Under the pieces are notes generated by a model. That model was given only the letters and a program-made list of their open reading frames with translations. It made no database searches and was not told the DNA's origin. The position numbers were made by a program, and so were the translations under genes. A stretch of DNA of 64,000 nt from Bordetella parapertussis. GTDB taxonomy: Bacteria; Acidobacteriota; Terriglobia; Bryobacterales; Bryobacteraceae. The number at the start of each line of letters is the position of its first letter. Position 1 is the stretch's first letter. Positions 39,450-49,084 of the stretch are shown here, one piece after another. The stretch covers positions 160,794 through 224,793 of the forward strand of contig CALQCC020000002.1 in NCBI GenBank assembly GCA_943328975.2, read 5' to 3'.

Positions 39450-39781
39450 GCCGTCCTCTTGCCTAAGATGGCCGACGCAGGCTGATCGGGATGCAGGCGC
39501 AGCAGTTGCACCAACAGATAGAAAGACGTCGCGATGTTTCCCAGGCCCATAATCAGCAAAAACCACAGTAGCCGCGCGCCCCAAGTGCGTTCACGCCACA
39601 CTACCCATACCCAGAAGATGCTGAAACCGGAGTACGCGTCGTATAAAGTTGCGACGGCCCATGGATTGGCGGCGTAGGAATCCCACACGTCCCAGATGCT
39701 GATCGCGAGGCTCGCTTGGACCGTCACATAGATCATCATCAGGAAAATTCCCGAAAACACAATTACAAGCGGTAATCGCAA
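39446..39781 (-). CDS. Small membrane protein (DUF1475-like)
   Basis: 111 residues from TTG 39781, chosen for the Shine-Dalgarno-like AGAGG 6 bases upstream. An ATG further up would lie on top of the divergent gene's start. Three membrane helices (VIVFSGIFLMMIYVTVQ, FSIFWVWVVW, LLWFLLIMGLGNIATSFYLL) and conserved-looking DPWAVATLYDAYSGF-type residues (here NPWAVATLYDAYSGF). First gene of the minus arm of the lipid locus. Biochemical role unknown. Confidence 0.65.
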   Translation of the reverse strand: MRLPLVIVFSGIFLMMIYVTVQASLAISIWDVWDSYAANPWAVATLYDAYSGFSIFWVWVVWRERTWGARLLWFLLIMGLGNIATSFYLLVQLLRLHPDQPASAILGKRTA

Positions 39782-39824
39782 GTCGCACCTCTTTCGTTCG
39801 GCATCTCTTATTCTAGGTAGATTC

Positions 39825-41081
39825 ATGCAAGAGGACAGTCGGCGCATTGCTATTGTCGGGGCGGGCATTTCGGGGCTCGCGGCCGCGTACTATTTGAGCC
39901 GCAAGTACGAAGTGACGGTCTTCGAGCGGGATCAACGGTTGGGCGGTCATACGCACACGGTGATCGTGCCCTCGAGCAGGGGGCCGTTGCCGGTCGACAC
40001 GGGGTTTATCGTCCACAACGAGAAGACGTATCCGCACTTTTGCCAGTTGATGGCGGAGCTCGGGGTTGCCACTCAGGCCAGTGACATGTCGTTTGCCGTG
40101 ACTTCGGCGGATGGGGCCTACGAATATTCTAGTCACGGGTTGGCTGGCTTTTTTGCGCAACGCTCGAACCTGCTAAATCCAAAGCACTACCGGCTGCTCG
40201 CGGACATTCTTCGCTTTAACCGGGAGGCGGTGAAGCTGCTAGATCAGGCGAACGCTGAGGCGCTTACGATCGCAGAGTTCCTCGCGCAAGGCGGCTACAG
40301 CGATGTTTTTAGGGATCGGTACCTCTATCCCATGGCGTCCGCTGTGTGGTCCATGCCGATGGCGGAAATGGACGTTTTCCCGGCACTGACGCTGGTGCGG
40401 TTCTTCGACAATCACGGCATGCTCGGGATCAATACGCACCCGCAGTGGCGAACGATTCGCGGGGGCAGCCACTCGTATATTGCCCCGCTGATCAAGCCTT
40501 TTGCGCAGCGGATCCATACGGGCGTGAATATCCGGGCGGTGCGGCGGAGGGCGAGCGGCGTCGAAATCCAACTGGAGGGCCGCCCGGCGGTTTCGTTCGA
40601 CGAAGTTGTCTTCGCCTGCCACGGCGATCAAGTGCTGCCGATGCTCGGCGACCCAACGGACGGAGAACGGGACGTGCTGCAGCATTTTCGCTTTACCCCT
40701 AACGACGCGATCCTGCATACCGACGACCGCTGGTTGCCGCGCCGACCGGCTGCTCGGGCGTCGTGGAACTATATCTTGGCCCAAGACGGCAGGGTGAGCC
40801 TCACCTACGACATGAATCGGCTGCAGTCACTCGGGGTGGCAGAAAATTATTGCGTCTCTTTGAATGTTGACGGCATCATTGCTAAGAACAAGCTCGTGAA
40901 GCGCATCCAATACCATCACCCTCGTTTCGATAAGGCAGCCGTCACCGCCCAATCCCGGTGGGCGGAGATCAGTGGGCAGAATCGGACGCACTATTGCGGT
41001 GCGTACTGGTTCTATGGGTTCCACGAGGATGGCGTCCGCTCCGCGCTGCGCGTTGCAGAGACATTAGGAGTAGAGGGGTGA
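39825..41081 (+). CDS. FAD-dependent amine-oxidase-family oxidoreductase
   Basis: 418 residues. FAD motif IAIVGAGISGLAAAYYLSRK, and the family features GGHTHTVIV, VDTGFIVHNEKTYPHF, plus the C-terminal NRTHYCGAYWFYGFHEDG. This protein family is consistently linked with DUF1365 and CFA synthase genes in bacteria. Relatives in alphaproteobacterial furan-fatty-acid or CFA loci act on lipid acyl chains. First gene of the plus-strand arm, its start codon 43 bases from the divergent TTG start. Confidence 0.88.
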   Translation: MQEDSRRIAIVGAGISGLAAAYYLSRKYEVTVFERDQRLGGHTHTVIVPSSRGPLPVDTGFIVHNEKTYPHFCQLMAELGVATQASDMSFAVTSADGAYEYSSHGLAGFFAQRSNLLNPKHYRLLADILRFNREAVKLLDQANAEALTIAEFLAQGGYSDVFRDRYLYPMASAVWSMPMAEMDVFPALTLVRFFDNHGMLGINTHPQWRTIRGGSHSYIAPLIKPFAQRIHTGVNIRAVRRRASGVEIQLEGRPAVSFDEVVFACHGDQVLPMLGDPTDGERDVLQHFRFTPNDAILHTDDRWLPRRPAARASWNYILAQDGRVSLTYDMNRLQSLGVAENYCVSLNVDGIIAKNKLVKRIQYHHPRFDKAAVTAQSRWAEISGQNRTHYCGAYWFYGFHEDGVRSALRVAETLGVEG

Positions 41082-41854
41082 CGCTGGAGCCAGCCATCTA
41101 TCGAGGCGTACTGCGGCATCGCCGTTTTCAGCCCACCCAGCACGAGTTCACCTATCCGGTGTTCATGGTGTTGCTGAACGTCGATACGATTCCGGAGGCG
41201 ATGGGGCGGGTCCGGTTCGGCGGCTACAACCGGTTCAACTGGGCCAGTTTCCATGAGCGAGACCACTTTGGGGATCCGACGCAAGCTTTGCGGGCGCGGC
41301 TAGAGAAGGATGCCGCGGAGCAGGGGACCGCGCTGCCGGACGGCCCCATCTACCTGCTTACGAATCTGCGCTACTTGGGCTACTGCTTCAATCCGATTTC
41401 GATCTTCTTCTGCTATCCGCGCGCTGGTGGCGTACCGGTGGTTGTGGCCGAGGTCCATAATACGTTTGGCGAAACGAAACTATACTGGCTGGGTCCACAC
41501 AACGCGGTTCCGGCGCAGAACTCGCTTCATTTTCGCTGCGCGAAGGATCTTCATGTTTCACCGTTTATGGACATGGCGCTCGATTACGATTTCGTGCTGA
41601 CGGAGCCGGCCGAGCGATTGGTCGTCCAGATCAATACGCTCGATGGAGGCAAATCTTTCTTCGATGCGACGCTTACGATGCAGCGCGAGGCGTTCACCTC
41701 GGCGAATCTCACAGCGTCGCTGGTGCGCCAGCCGTGGCTGACGGCCAAGATCATCGCCGCGATTCATTGGGAGGCCGTTCGCTTGTGGTGGAAAGGCACT
41801 CCGTTTTTTCCGCATCCAGCGAGCAAGCCGATTCCGGGGGAGGCTCGGCGATGA
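41078..41854 (+). CDS. DUF1365 family protein
   Basis: 258 residues from GTG 41078, overlapping the previous stop (GTGA). DUF1365 hallmarks: RGVLRHRRFQPTQHEFTYPV, NLRYLGYCFNPISIFFCYPR, and VAEVHNTFGETKLYWL. Cytosolic, of unknown activity; nearly always beside the FAD oxidoreductase and a CFA-type methyltransferase, as here. Followed by the methyltransferase with a 4-base overlap. Confidence 0.9.
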   Translation: MTLEPAIYRGVLRHRRFQPTQHEFTYPVFMVLLNVDTIPEAMGRVRFGGYNRFNWASFHERDHFGDPTQALRARLEKDAAEQGTALPDGPIYLLTNLRYLGYCFNPISIFFCYPRAGGVPVVVAEVHNTFGETKLYWLGPHNAVPAQNSLHFRCAKDLHVSPFMDMALDYDFVLTEPAERLVVQINTLDGGKSFFDATLTMQREAFTSANLTASLVRQPWLTAKIIAAIHWEAVRLWWKGTPFFPHPASKPIPGEARR

Positions 41855-43104
41855 CAGCTCAGTGGGCAGAGCGGGTGTTGTTCAGTACCCTCGAAGGGCT
41901 GAAGGATGCGCATCTCACGATCGTCATGCCCGGTGGAGAACGGCGGGAGTTCGGCGATGCACGCTCTGATTTGCGCGCGACGATTCAGGTCCATCAGGAA
42001 CGGTTCTTTTCACGAGCCGTGTTCGGCGGAGACGATGGTGCCGGCGACGCGTTCGTCGATGGAGACTGGAGCTCGCCGGATTTGGTGTCGGTGATTCGCC
42101 TAGGGGTGCGCAACATCCGTCACCTGGAGCAGGGCAGCAAGCTACAGTCCTGGTTCAGCCGGATGCTGAATCGCTTGAGCCACCTTCGGCGCGCGAACAC
42201 TCTGCAGGGCAGTCGCCGGAACATCGCGGAGCATTACGATTTGAGTAACGATTTCTTTACTCTGTTTCTCGACGAAAACTTGCTCTACTCTTCCGCCGTG
42301 TTCCCATCGCACGATGCGTCACTGGAACAGGCCCAAATCGAAAAAGTGGACCGCCTATGCCGTAAGTTGCACCTGGCGCCCGGGGATCGAGTGCTCGAGA
42401 TTGGCACCGGCTGGGGCGCTTTCGCGTTGCATGCGGTTCAGCACTACGGCTGCGAAGTTACGACGACCACGATCAGCCGTCAACAGCACGACTATGCGGC
42501 GGAGCGGTTCCAGCGAGCGGGTAGCGACGGTCGGCGCATTACGCTGCTGTTTCAGGACTACCGGGAACTGCAGGGTCAATACGACAAGATTGCCAGCATC
42601 GAAATGTTTGAAGCGGTCGGTTTTGAGAACTACGATACTTTCTTCTCGGCGTGCGACCGATTGCTTGCGGCGGACGGCATGATGGCGATGCAGACCATCA
42701 CGATGAACGAACATCACTTCGCGAAGTACCGGCAGCAGGGCGACTGGATTCAGAGGCGCATCTTCCCTGGTGGAGAACTCGCCTCCCTCCGCGAGGTGCA
42801 GAATTCTCTCGTCCGTTGCACCGCACTGAGCGCCGCGCATATCGAAGACATCGGCATGCACTACGCGCACACGTTGGCGGAATGGCGGTCGAGGTTTCAG
42901 GCATCGCTCACAAATGTTCGAGGGCTTGGGTTCGATGAGAATTTCATTCGCATGTGGGACTACTATCTTGCTTACTGCGAAGGAGCTTTCCGCGAGCGCT
43001 ATATCAGTGCAGCTCAACTGGTGTTTGCAAAACTCGGCACGCCTCGCGCCATTTACGGCGAGCCTTGGAATACCAGGGTCCTGGCAGGAAGAGCCAGTTC
43101 GTGA
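41851..43104 (+). CDS. Cyclopropane-fatty-acyl-phospholipid-synthase-family methyltransferase, copy 2
   Basis: 417 residues from ATG 41851. N-terminal lipid-binding domain (MTAQWAERVLFSTLEGLKDA) then the Cfa catalytic domain: RRNIAEHYDLSNDFFTLFLD, LLYSSAVF, SAM motif VLEIGTGWGAFALHA, and IEMFEAVGFENYDTFF. Full length and closer to Cfa than copy 1. Methylates a double bond of phospholipid acyl chains from SAM. Sits third in a coupled four-gene operon with overlapping ends. Confidence 0.92.
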   Translation: MTAQWAERVLFSTLEGLKDAHLTIVMPGGERREFGDARSDLRATIQVHQERFFSRAVFGGDDGAGDAFVDGDWSSPDLVSVIRLGVRNIRHLEQGSKLQSWFSRMLNRLSHLRRANTLQGSRRNIAEHYDLSNDFFTLFLDENLLYSSAVFPSHDASLEQAQIEKVDRLCRKLHLAPGDRVLEIGTGWGAFALHAVQHYGCEVTTTTISRQQHDYAAERFQRAGSDGRRITLLFQDYRELQGQYDKIASIEMFEAVGFENYDTFFSACDRLLAADGMMAMQTITMNEHHFAKYRQQGDWIQRRIFPGGELASLREVQNSLVRCTALSAAHIEDIGMHYAHTLAEWRSRFQASLTNVRGLGFDENFIRMWDYYLAYCEGAFRERYISAAQLVFAKLGTPRAIYGEPWNTRVLAGRASS

Positions 43105-43559
43105 GCGAACACACGATTCGCCGCGAGATTTGGTTGCCCCGTCCGCGGGCGGAAGTGTTTGAATTCTTCTCCGAAGCTCGGAATCTGGAGCAGATCACTC
43201 CTCCGATGCTGCGCTTCCATGTGGTGACGCCGGAGCCTATTCGGATGGGCGAGGGTACGCTTATCCAATACAAGCTCCTCATCCGTGGCGTGCCGTGGGG
43301 GTGGCTCACGAAGATCACCCGTTGGAATCCCCCGTTCGTGTTTGCCGATATCCAACTCAAAGGTCCCTACAAGAAGTGGGATCACACGCATCGGTTCATC
43401 GAAGAGAACGGTGGCACGCGCATGATCGACGAAGTTGTTTACGAGTTGCCGTTCGGGCCGTTAGGCGATTTGGTCCACGCGTTGCTGGTGCGTCGCGATG
43501 TCGAACAGATCTTTGAATATCGCAACAGCGTCATCGGCGCGCTGTTCACCGCGGCTTAA
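43101..43559 (+). CDS. SRPBCC (START-like) family protein
   Basis: 152 residues from GTG 43101, overlapping the upstream stop (GTGA). Polyketide-cyclase/START-like fold: TIRREIWLPRPRAEVFEFFS at the N-terminus and WDHTHRFIEENGGTRMIDEV in the last sheet, with a C-terminal helix. Lacks a signal peptide. A hydrophobic pocket of this fold could carry the modified acyl chain or intermediate. Last gene of the plus arm; its stop overlaps the convergent PQQ gene. Confidence 0.82.
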   Translation: MSEHTIRREIWLPRPRAEVFEFFSEARNLEQITPPMLRFHVVTPEPIRMGEGTLIQYKLLIRGVPWGWLTKITRWNPPFVFADIQLKGPYKKWDHTHRFIEENGGTRMIDEVVYELPFGPLGDLVHALLVRRDVEQIFEYRNSVIGALFTAA

Positions 43560-45655
43560 GGTAGCTCAAACACCCAGACCGATCCGCCGCGTCCGGGAGG
43601 ATTTTGAATTTCCGGAGTCAGAGTTGGCCACGTCGCTGCATGCGCGCTTCCATTGCCCACCGTGAGTGCGATGTACTGCTTGCCGTTCACTGAAAAACTG
43701 ATGGGAGCCGAGCCTGGCACGTCGTTCAAGCGGATGCGCCACAGTTCCTGTCCGGTTTGATCGTTGTGCGCGCTGAAGAAGCGATCGATGGAGCCGCTGA
43801 AAATCAAACCGCCCGCTGTTGCCAGGATGCCCGAGGTTTCTGGCGCTCGCTCGCGCTGCATCCACACGGTCTTCTGGGTTTCGAGGCTGGTCGCCTGAAT
43901 GCGCCCGTAGTTGCCGTCGCTATCTAAGCGAGGCCGCAAGCTGGGCCGAACTCCAGTTGTCAGAAATCCGCGCTCATTCGGACCGACCGGCGTCAGATCC
44001 ATGCAGGATTCCACCAGTGGCGAATAGAGGATCTTGGTTTCAGGATTATAGGCCGACGGAATCCAGCTGCGCGCGCCACCGGCGTGCGGGCACACGATCT
44101 TAGGTTCGCCGTCTCCCGGAATCATCGCGGGGTTGATCGTTTTCGCGCCGGTTTTCGGATCGACTGCGGTGATGATGTTCTGCAATCCCATGTCCAAGGA
44201 GAAGGCGTACTTGCCGGTGTCCGCCTCGACCGCGTCATAGAGCGCTATCTTTCCCGCTGTCACCGAAAGCGTCTTCGTCTGTCCGTTCACGGGAAGCTTG
44301 ACCAACGTGCGCTCGAAGATCCAGTCGTAATCCCACTGGTCGTTGGGGACGTGTTGGAAATACCACACCAGTTTGCCCGTGTCGGGATTCAATGCCATGG
44401 TGGAGTCGGTGTAGAGCGCGTCATTCGTGATGCCGGGTTGCGTGGAGCGAATCCGCAGCGGGCCAGTATCGTACGTGGGAGCCGCGCCAAAGTAGACCAG
44501 ATTCAAGTCCGGATCGTAGCTGCCGGTCACCCATACAGAGCCGCCGGTGCGCTTGTCGGCGGGCACTCCGTTCCAAGTGTTGCCGCCTGGTTCATTGGGC
44601 AGTGGGACGGTACGGAAGCGCCACGCCTCGTTGCCGGTTTCCGCATCCAGCGCGACGATAAAATTTCCGCCCGGCTGCTGGCCGCCGGTGCCGAACATCA
44701 CCTTGCCCTTGGCGACGAGAGGTCCGCCGGTGATCTGCATGCCACTCGCGCGAGTGCCGATCGCCTTGTCCCAAATCACGCGACCGCTCTTCACGTCTAG
44801 CGCGATCATATGCGTGTCTGAGGTGGCCGCGAAGACCTTGTTGCCGAAGATCGCGATGTTCTTTTTCACGGCTGGCCGTGAATCTTCCGGGAGCAAGCGC
44901 TGGTAGTGCCACAGTAGATCTCCGGTCGCCGCATCGATTGCCTGTACCTGATCGCCGTAGCCTTGCACGAACATCACGCCGTCATGCACCAGCGGTGCCG
45001 CGGTGTTGGGACCTGGAGGCAGGGACCAGCTCCACGCCACGCGCAGGTTCTTCACGTTGTCGCGAGTAATTTGATTGAGCGGGCTGTAGCCCTGGCTGTC
45101 GTAAGTGCGGCGCCACGTTAGCCACTCACCGGGAGCAGGCTTCGCGAGCATCGCTTCGGTCACCGGCGAAAGCTTGTCGAGCAGCGTGTTGACCGGCGGA
45201 GAATTCGGCAACGGAATGCCCGGCGTTAGTCCTCCACCCGCGCTACCGCGCCGTTCCGCGTTCCCAGGGATGCGGACCAACGCAAGCAGGTCCGGAGTGG
45301 TCGCCATCTCGCGCGTGCCTGCGACGACGCCATTCGATTGCATCAAGTACGCGGTGATGGATGCGTAGGCACGCGCTCCCAACGAACCGGGCGCGGCGGG
45401 AGGCATCTTCGTGGATGCATAGGTGAACAGGTCTGCTACAGGCTTGCCTGCCCAGGTGCGATTGAACGCTTGTCCGCGCAACGGTGGCGCGAATTGGCCG
45501 TCGTCCAGATTGCGCCCGTGGCATCCGGCGCAGTCACGATCATAGGCCGTCTTGCCGTCGGCCGCCTGGGTGGCAGTGAACTCCACGATGGTCGTGGAAG
45601 CCTGCGGGTACGCGGCTCCTGCGACCGCGAGCATCAAACAAACGGATAGCTTCAT
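43556..45655 (-). CDS. Cytochrome c-PQQ dehydrogenase fusion
   Basis: 699 residues from ATG 45655, which has AGAGGT 7 bases upstream; two ATG/ATGs lie just before it. Signal peptide, then an N-terminal cytochrome c domain (YDRDCAGCHGRNLDDG, CAGCH haem site near residue 47), then an eight-bladed PQQ propeller. Catalytic Asp about 442 and Asp444 (QWDYDWIF) give the Asp-x-Asp pattern, but the position of the metal-binding Asn is replaced (YFGAAPTYD instead of xGNP), and there is no vicinal Cys pair. Classical quinohaemoproteins carry the haem domain at the C-terminus, so the order here is reversed. Single gene. Confidence 0.87.
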   Translation of the reverse strand: MKLSVCLMLAVAGAAYPQASTTIVEFTATQAADGKTAYDRDCAGCHGRNLDDGQFAPPLRGQAFNRTWAGKPVADLFTYASTKMPPAAPGSLGARAYASITAYLMQSNGVVAGTREMATTPDLLALVRIPGNAERRGSAGGGLTPGIPLPNSPPVNTLLDKLSPVTEAMLAKPAPGEWLTWRRTYDSQGYSPLNQITRDNVKNLRVAWSWSLPPGPNTAAPLVHDGVMFVQGYGDQVQAIDAATGDLLWHYQRLLPEDSRPAVKKNIAIFGNKVFAATSDTHMIALDVKSGRVIWDKAIGTRASGMQITGGPLVAKGKVMFGTGGQQPGGNFIVALDAETGNEAWRFRTVPLPNEPGGNTWNGVPADKRTGGSVWVTGSYDPDLNLVYFGAAPTYDTGPLRIRSTQPGITNDALYTDSTMALNPDTGKLVWYFQHVPNDQWDYDWIFERTLVKLPVNGQTKTLSVTAGKIALYDAVEADTGKYAFSLDMGLQNIITAVDPKTGAKTINPAMIPGDGEPKIVCPHAGGARSWIPSAYNPETKILYSPLVESCMDLTPVGPNERGFLTTGVRPSLRPRLDSDGNYGRIQATSLETQKTVWMQRERAPETSGILATAGGLIFSGSIDRFFSAHNDQTGQELWRIRLNDVPGSAPISFSVNGKQYIALTVGNGSAHAATWPTLTPEIQNPPGRGGSVWVFELP

Positions 45656-45700
45656 ATGCATCACCTCTGCTCCGCATATTCTAGCTTGATTGAGTGAAGG

Positions 45701-47062
45701 TTATTTCTTCTCGGGCATGAAGCCGGCACGGGCGATGAAGCCGGTGTCGATGTTGCCGGAGATAAAGTCCGGGTGGTCCAGGATGCGTTGGTGCAGTGGG
45801 ATCGAAGTATAGATCCCTTCCACCACGAACATGTCGAGCGCCCGTTTCATGCGCGCGATGGCTTCGGTGCGATTCGAGCCGTGGGCGATCAACTTCGCCA
45901 CCAGCGAATCGTAATAGGGAGGAATCACTCCGCCTTGATACGCGGCGGTGTCCACGCGAATGCCCGCGCCGCCTGGTAGATTCAGGCCGGTGATGGTGCC
46001 GGGCGAAGGGGTGAACGTATCTGGATGTTCGGCGTTGATGCGGCACTCGATCGCATGGCCGCGTAGTTTGAATCCCTTGCGGCAGTTGAGGATTTCGTCC
46101 AAGCGCTCGCCATTTGCGATGCGGATTTGCGCCTTCACCAGATCCACGCCGGTCACCATTTCGGTTACCGGATGCTCCACTTGGATGCGAGCGTTGACTT
46201 CGATGAAGTGCAGGTTTCCGTCGGCGCCCATCAGGAACTCGACAGTGCCGGCGTTGGTATAGCCGATCTTGCCCAGCGCCTGCTTGAGGCTCGCGGAGAT
46301 GCGCTCACGCAGTTCCTGGCTGACCGCTGTCGAAGGCGACTCTTCGATCAGTTTTTGATGGCGGCGCTGAATGGAACACTCGCGCTCGCCTAGAACTTCG
46401 ACGTTGCCGTGTTGGTCAGCGAGAATCTGAAACTCAATGTGGCGTGGATTCTCGACTAGCTTCTCCATGTAGAGATCGCCGCAGGAGAACGCTGCAGCCG
46501 CTTCGGTCTGCGCCTGTGCCATCAATACCGGGAGCTCTTCGGCTGACCGCACGACGCGCATTCCGCGCCCGCCGCCGCCAGCCGAGGCCTTGATCATCAC
46601 TGGGTAGCCGATCGTTTCCGCTAGTTCCAGGGCTTCTTCTGAGCTTTGGAGAATCCCTTCGGAGCCCGGCAGAATGGGCACGCCGCCCTCTTGCATGGCG
46701 GTGCGGGCCAACTGCTTCTGGCCCATCTTGCGGATGATTTCCGGCGTGGGTCCGATGAATGTTAGCCCACTAGTCTCGCAGACTTCGGCGAAGTCCGCGT
46801 TTTCAGAAAGGAACCCGTAGCCAGGATGAATGGCCTGTGCGTTGGTGATTTCCGCCGCGCTGATGACGGACGGAATGTCCAGATAGCTGCGAGCGCTTTT
46901 CGCGGGGCCGATGCAGATGGCTTCGTCGGCAAAGCGAGCATGCAGGCTGTGGCGGTCGGCCTCGGAGTATACGGCGACTGTGCGGATGCCCAGTTCCTTG
47001 CACGCGCAAATGACGCGTAGGGCGATTTCGCCGCGGTTGGCGATAAGGATTTTCTCGAACAT
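45701..47062 (-). CDS. accC: Biotin carboxylase subunit of acetyl-CoA carboxylase
   Basis: 453 residues, standard length. Starts [23 protein letters not shown]-grasp Gly-rich loop [14 protein letters not shown]; catalytic block [18 protein letters not shown]. Carboxylates biotin on AccB using ATP and bicarbonate, the first step of fatty acid synthesis. It lies 2 bases after accB. accA and accD are not here, as in many bacteria. Confidence 0.97.
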   Translation of the reverse strand: MFEKILIANRGEIALRVICACKELGIRTVAVYSEADRHSLHARFADEAICIGPAKSARSYLDIPSVISAAEITNAQAIHPGYGFLSENADFAEVCETSGLTFIGPTPEIIRKMGQKQLARTAMQEGGVPILPGSEGILQSSEEALELAETIGYPVMIKASAGGGGRGMRVVRSAEELPVLMAQAQTEAAAAFSCGDLYMEKLVENPRHIEFQILADQHGNVEVLGERECSIQRRHQKLIEESPSTAVSQELRERISASLKQALGKIGYTNAGTVEFLMGADGNLHFIEVNARIQVEHPVTEMVTGVDLVKAQIRIANGERLDEILNCRKGFKLRGHAIECRINAEHPDTFTPSPGTITGLNLPGGAGIRVDTAAYQGGVIPPYYDSLVAKLIAHGSNRTEAIARMKRALDMFVVEGIYTSIPLHQRILDHPDFISGNIDTGFIARAGFMPEKK

Positions 47063-47064
47063 CT

Positions 47065-47526
47065 TTAACGGGGTTTCACGGAGAAGAGCGCCTCTCCGTA
47101 CTCCACCGGACGGCCATTCTCCATCAGCTTGGCGACCACGGTTCCGGCCACCTCTGCTTCAATTTCATTCATCAGTTTCATGGACTCGATGATGCAGAGC
47201 ACTTGGCCCTTTTGCACGACATCGCCTACCTTGATGAAGGGCGCTGCGTCGGGCGAAGGAGCGTCATAGTAGGTGCCTACGATGGGCGAACGAACCAGTG
47301 TCGAAGTATCGTCGGGTGCCGGGGGAGCCGGGGCAGGAGCCAGGGTCGCTGCTACAGGTAGGGGTGCGGGTGCTGCGACGGGTGCCGCCGGGGCGGAAAC
47401 TACATGCGTCACTTCCGTGGCGGCCCGCTGCAGCCGTACTCGATTTTCCCCACGCTGGACTTCCATCTCGGCCAAGTCGGTCGAGTTGAATAATTCCAGC
47501 AATTCTTTGATTTCTTTGATTGTCAT
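47065..47526 (-). CDS. accB: Biotin carboxyl carrier protein
   Basis: 153 residues from ATG 47526, which overlaps the pepP stop. N-terminal helix [20 protein letters not shown], an Ala/Pro-rich linker (about residues 45-72), and a biotinyl domain with Lys117 in ESMKLMNEI. Ser replaces the commoner Ala before Met. Carries CO2 from AccC to the transferase. Upstream partner of accC. Confidence 0.96.
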   Translation of the reverse strand: MTIKEIKELLELFNSTDLAEMEVQRGENRVRLQRAATEVTHVVSAPAAPVAAPAPLPVAATLAPAPAPPAPDDTSTLVRSPIVGTYYDAPSPDAAPFIKVGDVVQKGQVLCIIESMKLMNEIEAEVAGTVVAKLMENGRPVEYGEALFSVKPR

Positions 47527-48602
47527 TAAAGATGAACCAGTTCCTTCGGCGTCGGCGTAAGGACCTCGCAACCTGTTTCGGTCACCAACACCGTATCTTC
47601 GATCCGCACTCCCCCGAAGCCTTCGATGTAGGCTCCCGGTTCGATTGTGATCACCATGCCTGCTTGGAGTTTGGTTTTCTCCTTCTTCGCGATCCGTGGA
47701 CCTTCGTGAATTTCCAAGCCTAGGCCATGCCCGGTGGAATGCACAAACGCCTTGTCTAACTCATGCCGTTTTAGCACTTCCCGGGCTGCGGCGTCTACCC
47801 GGCCAGCCGGGATTCCGGCCTTTACAGCAGCAATTCCGGCCAACTGCGCTTCCAGCACGGCCTTGTACAAGTTGTTGACCCGCTTGCTCGGAATGCCCAG
47901 GAACGACATGCGGGTCATGTCGCTATCGTACCCGTCGAGGGTTGCGCCCATGTCGATCAGCAGCAACTCGTTGAGTACGATCTTCTTGGTCGTGGGATGC
48001 GCGTGGGGCAGGGCCGTCCGGGCGCCGGAGGCAACAATCGTCTCGAACGCCGGCTTTTCCGCGCCTAGCATGCGCATCTGAAAGTCGAGCTCAGCCGCAA
48101 TGTCCATCTCGCGGATGCCCACTTTAACGCGCCGCAGCGTCTTGGAATACGCCTCGGAGTTGGCCAGGACGCTGGCGCGGATCCGAGCAATTTCAGAGGG
48201 CGACTTGACGGCTCGTAATTCTTCGACGATGCCCGACACCGGTTCCAGCTTGACGCCCGTGCCCAGCTTGCTCTTGAGCCGGTCGAAGGCGTCGACGTTC
48301 ATCCAGGAGGCCTCGAAGCCCAGCTTTTTGAGATGTTTGCGCTTTACGACGGCGGCTGCTTCTTCGAACAGGCCCTTCGTGCAGATGTGGACCTTGCAGT
48401 CGATGTTCTGCTGCGCGTCGGTTGCGTAGCGGGGGTCGGTGAAGAAATGGCTCTCCGACGGGGTGACCAGTAGGAGGCCGTTCGATCCCGTGTAGCCCGT
48501 GAGGTACCGGATGCTTGCGAGGGAACTGACCAGCAGGGCCTCGCACTTGCGAGAGGCCACTGCGGACGACACCCCCTGTCGCCGTTGTGGAAATTCGGAC
48601 AA
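47526..48602 (-). CDS. pepP: Xaa-Pro aminopeptidase
   Basis: 358 residues. N-terminal creatinase-like domain ([19 protein letters not shown]) and C-terminal pita-bread M24 peptidase with metal ligands in [18 protein letters not shown] (two Asp), [15 protein letters not shown] (His), and [19 protein letters not shown] (two Glu). Cleaves N-terminal residues ahead of proline, with Mn or Co. The pepP-accB-accC order is a common conserved arrangement. Confidence 0.93.
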   Translation of the reverse strand: MSEFPQRRQGVSSAVASRKCEALLVSSLASIRYLTGYTGSNGLLLVTPSESHFFTDPRYATDAQQNIDCKVHICTKGLFEEAAAVVKRKHLKKLGFEASWMNVDAFDRLKSKLGTGVKLEPVSGIVEELRAVKSPSEIARIRASVLANSEAYSKTLRRVKVGIREMDIAAELDFQMRMLGAEKPAFETIVASGARTALPHAHPTTKKIVLNELLLIDMGATLDGYDSDMTRMSFLGIPSKRVNNLYKAVLEAQLAGIAAVKAGIPAGRVDAAAREVLKRHELDKAFVHSTGHGLGLEIHEGPRIAKKEKTKLQAGMVITIEPGAYIEGFGGVRIEDTVLVTETGCEVLTPTPKELVHL

Positions 48603-48637
48603 ACTAATATTTTAGCAGGAGTTTAGGGTCAGACACA

Positions 48638-49084
48638 TTAACTCCTTAACTCCCGAGCTTTCTTGCGTTCCGCCGTGGTGGTGTAGCCGCGATCCCGATC
48701 AATGTCCTGGACCCACACGGTCACCGACGCGACGCCGGGGGCGACAGTGGGGAAGTTTGCGATAAAGGCGTCGATCTCGTTCCCGAGCTTCACCGCCGCT
48801 CCGCTGCGAACCTCCGCCGTCCGGCCGGGAGTATCGTTGCCCGCCGCCAGAGTAACGTGGATGAAACGCTTGTTCGGGTCGCCCGCGACGTGCGCGTAGT
48901 GGACCGGGATGATCGCGTGTTTCAGGTTGATCTTATTGATCAGCGGGACCGGAGGGTCGCCCATGCGCATCGCGGCCACGGTTTCCACTAAGTGGTCCAG
49001 CAGCTTCTTGACGTCAAAACCGGTCGACTGCTTAAAATCCTCGCGCAGCCATTCTTCGGGTACTTCCATTCGCAGGTGCGGCAT
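48638..49084 (-). CDS. Tautomerase-superfamily protein (CHMI-like)
   Basis: 148 residues. Begins Met-Pro, giving the N-terminal Pro1 that is the catalytic base in this superfamily. Single-domain fold with the pattern PHLRMEVPEEWL, LINKINLKHAIIPVHYAHVAG and RFIHVTLAAGNDTPGR. Resembles 5-carboxymethyl-2-hydroxymuconate isomerase of aromatic degradation, but proof would need substrate data. It starts 1 base before the end of the LigI-like gene on the same strand, so the two are one transcription unit. Confidence 0.72.
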   Translation of the reverse strand: MPHLRMEVPEEWLREDFKQSTGFDVKKLLDHLVETVAAMRMGDPPVPLINKINLKHAIIPVHYAHVAGDPNKRFIHVTLAAGNDTPGRTAEVRSGAAVKLGNEIDAFIANFPTVAPGVASVTVWVQDIDRDRGYTTTAERKKARELRS

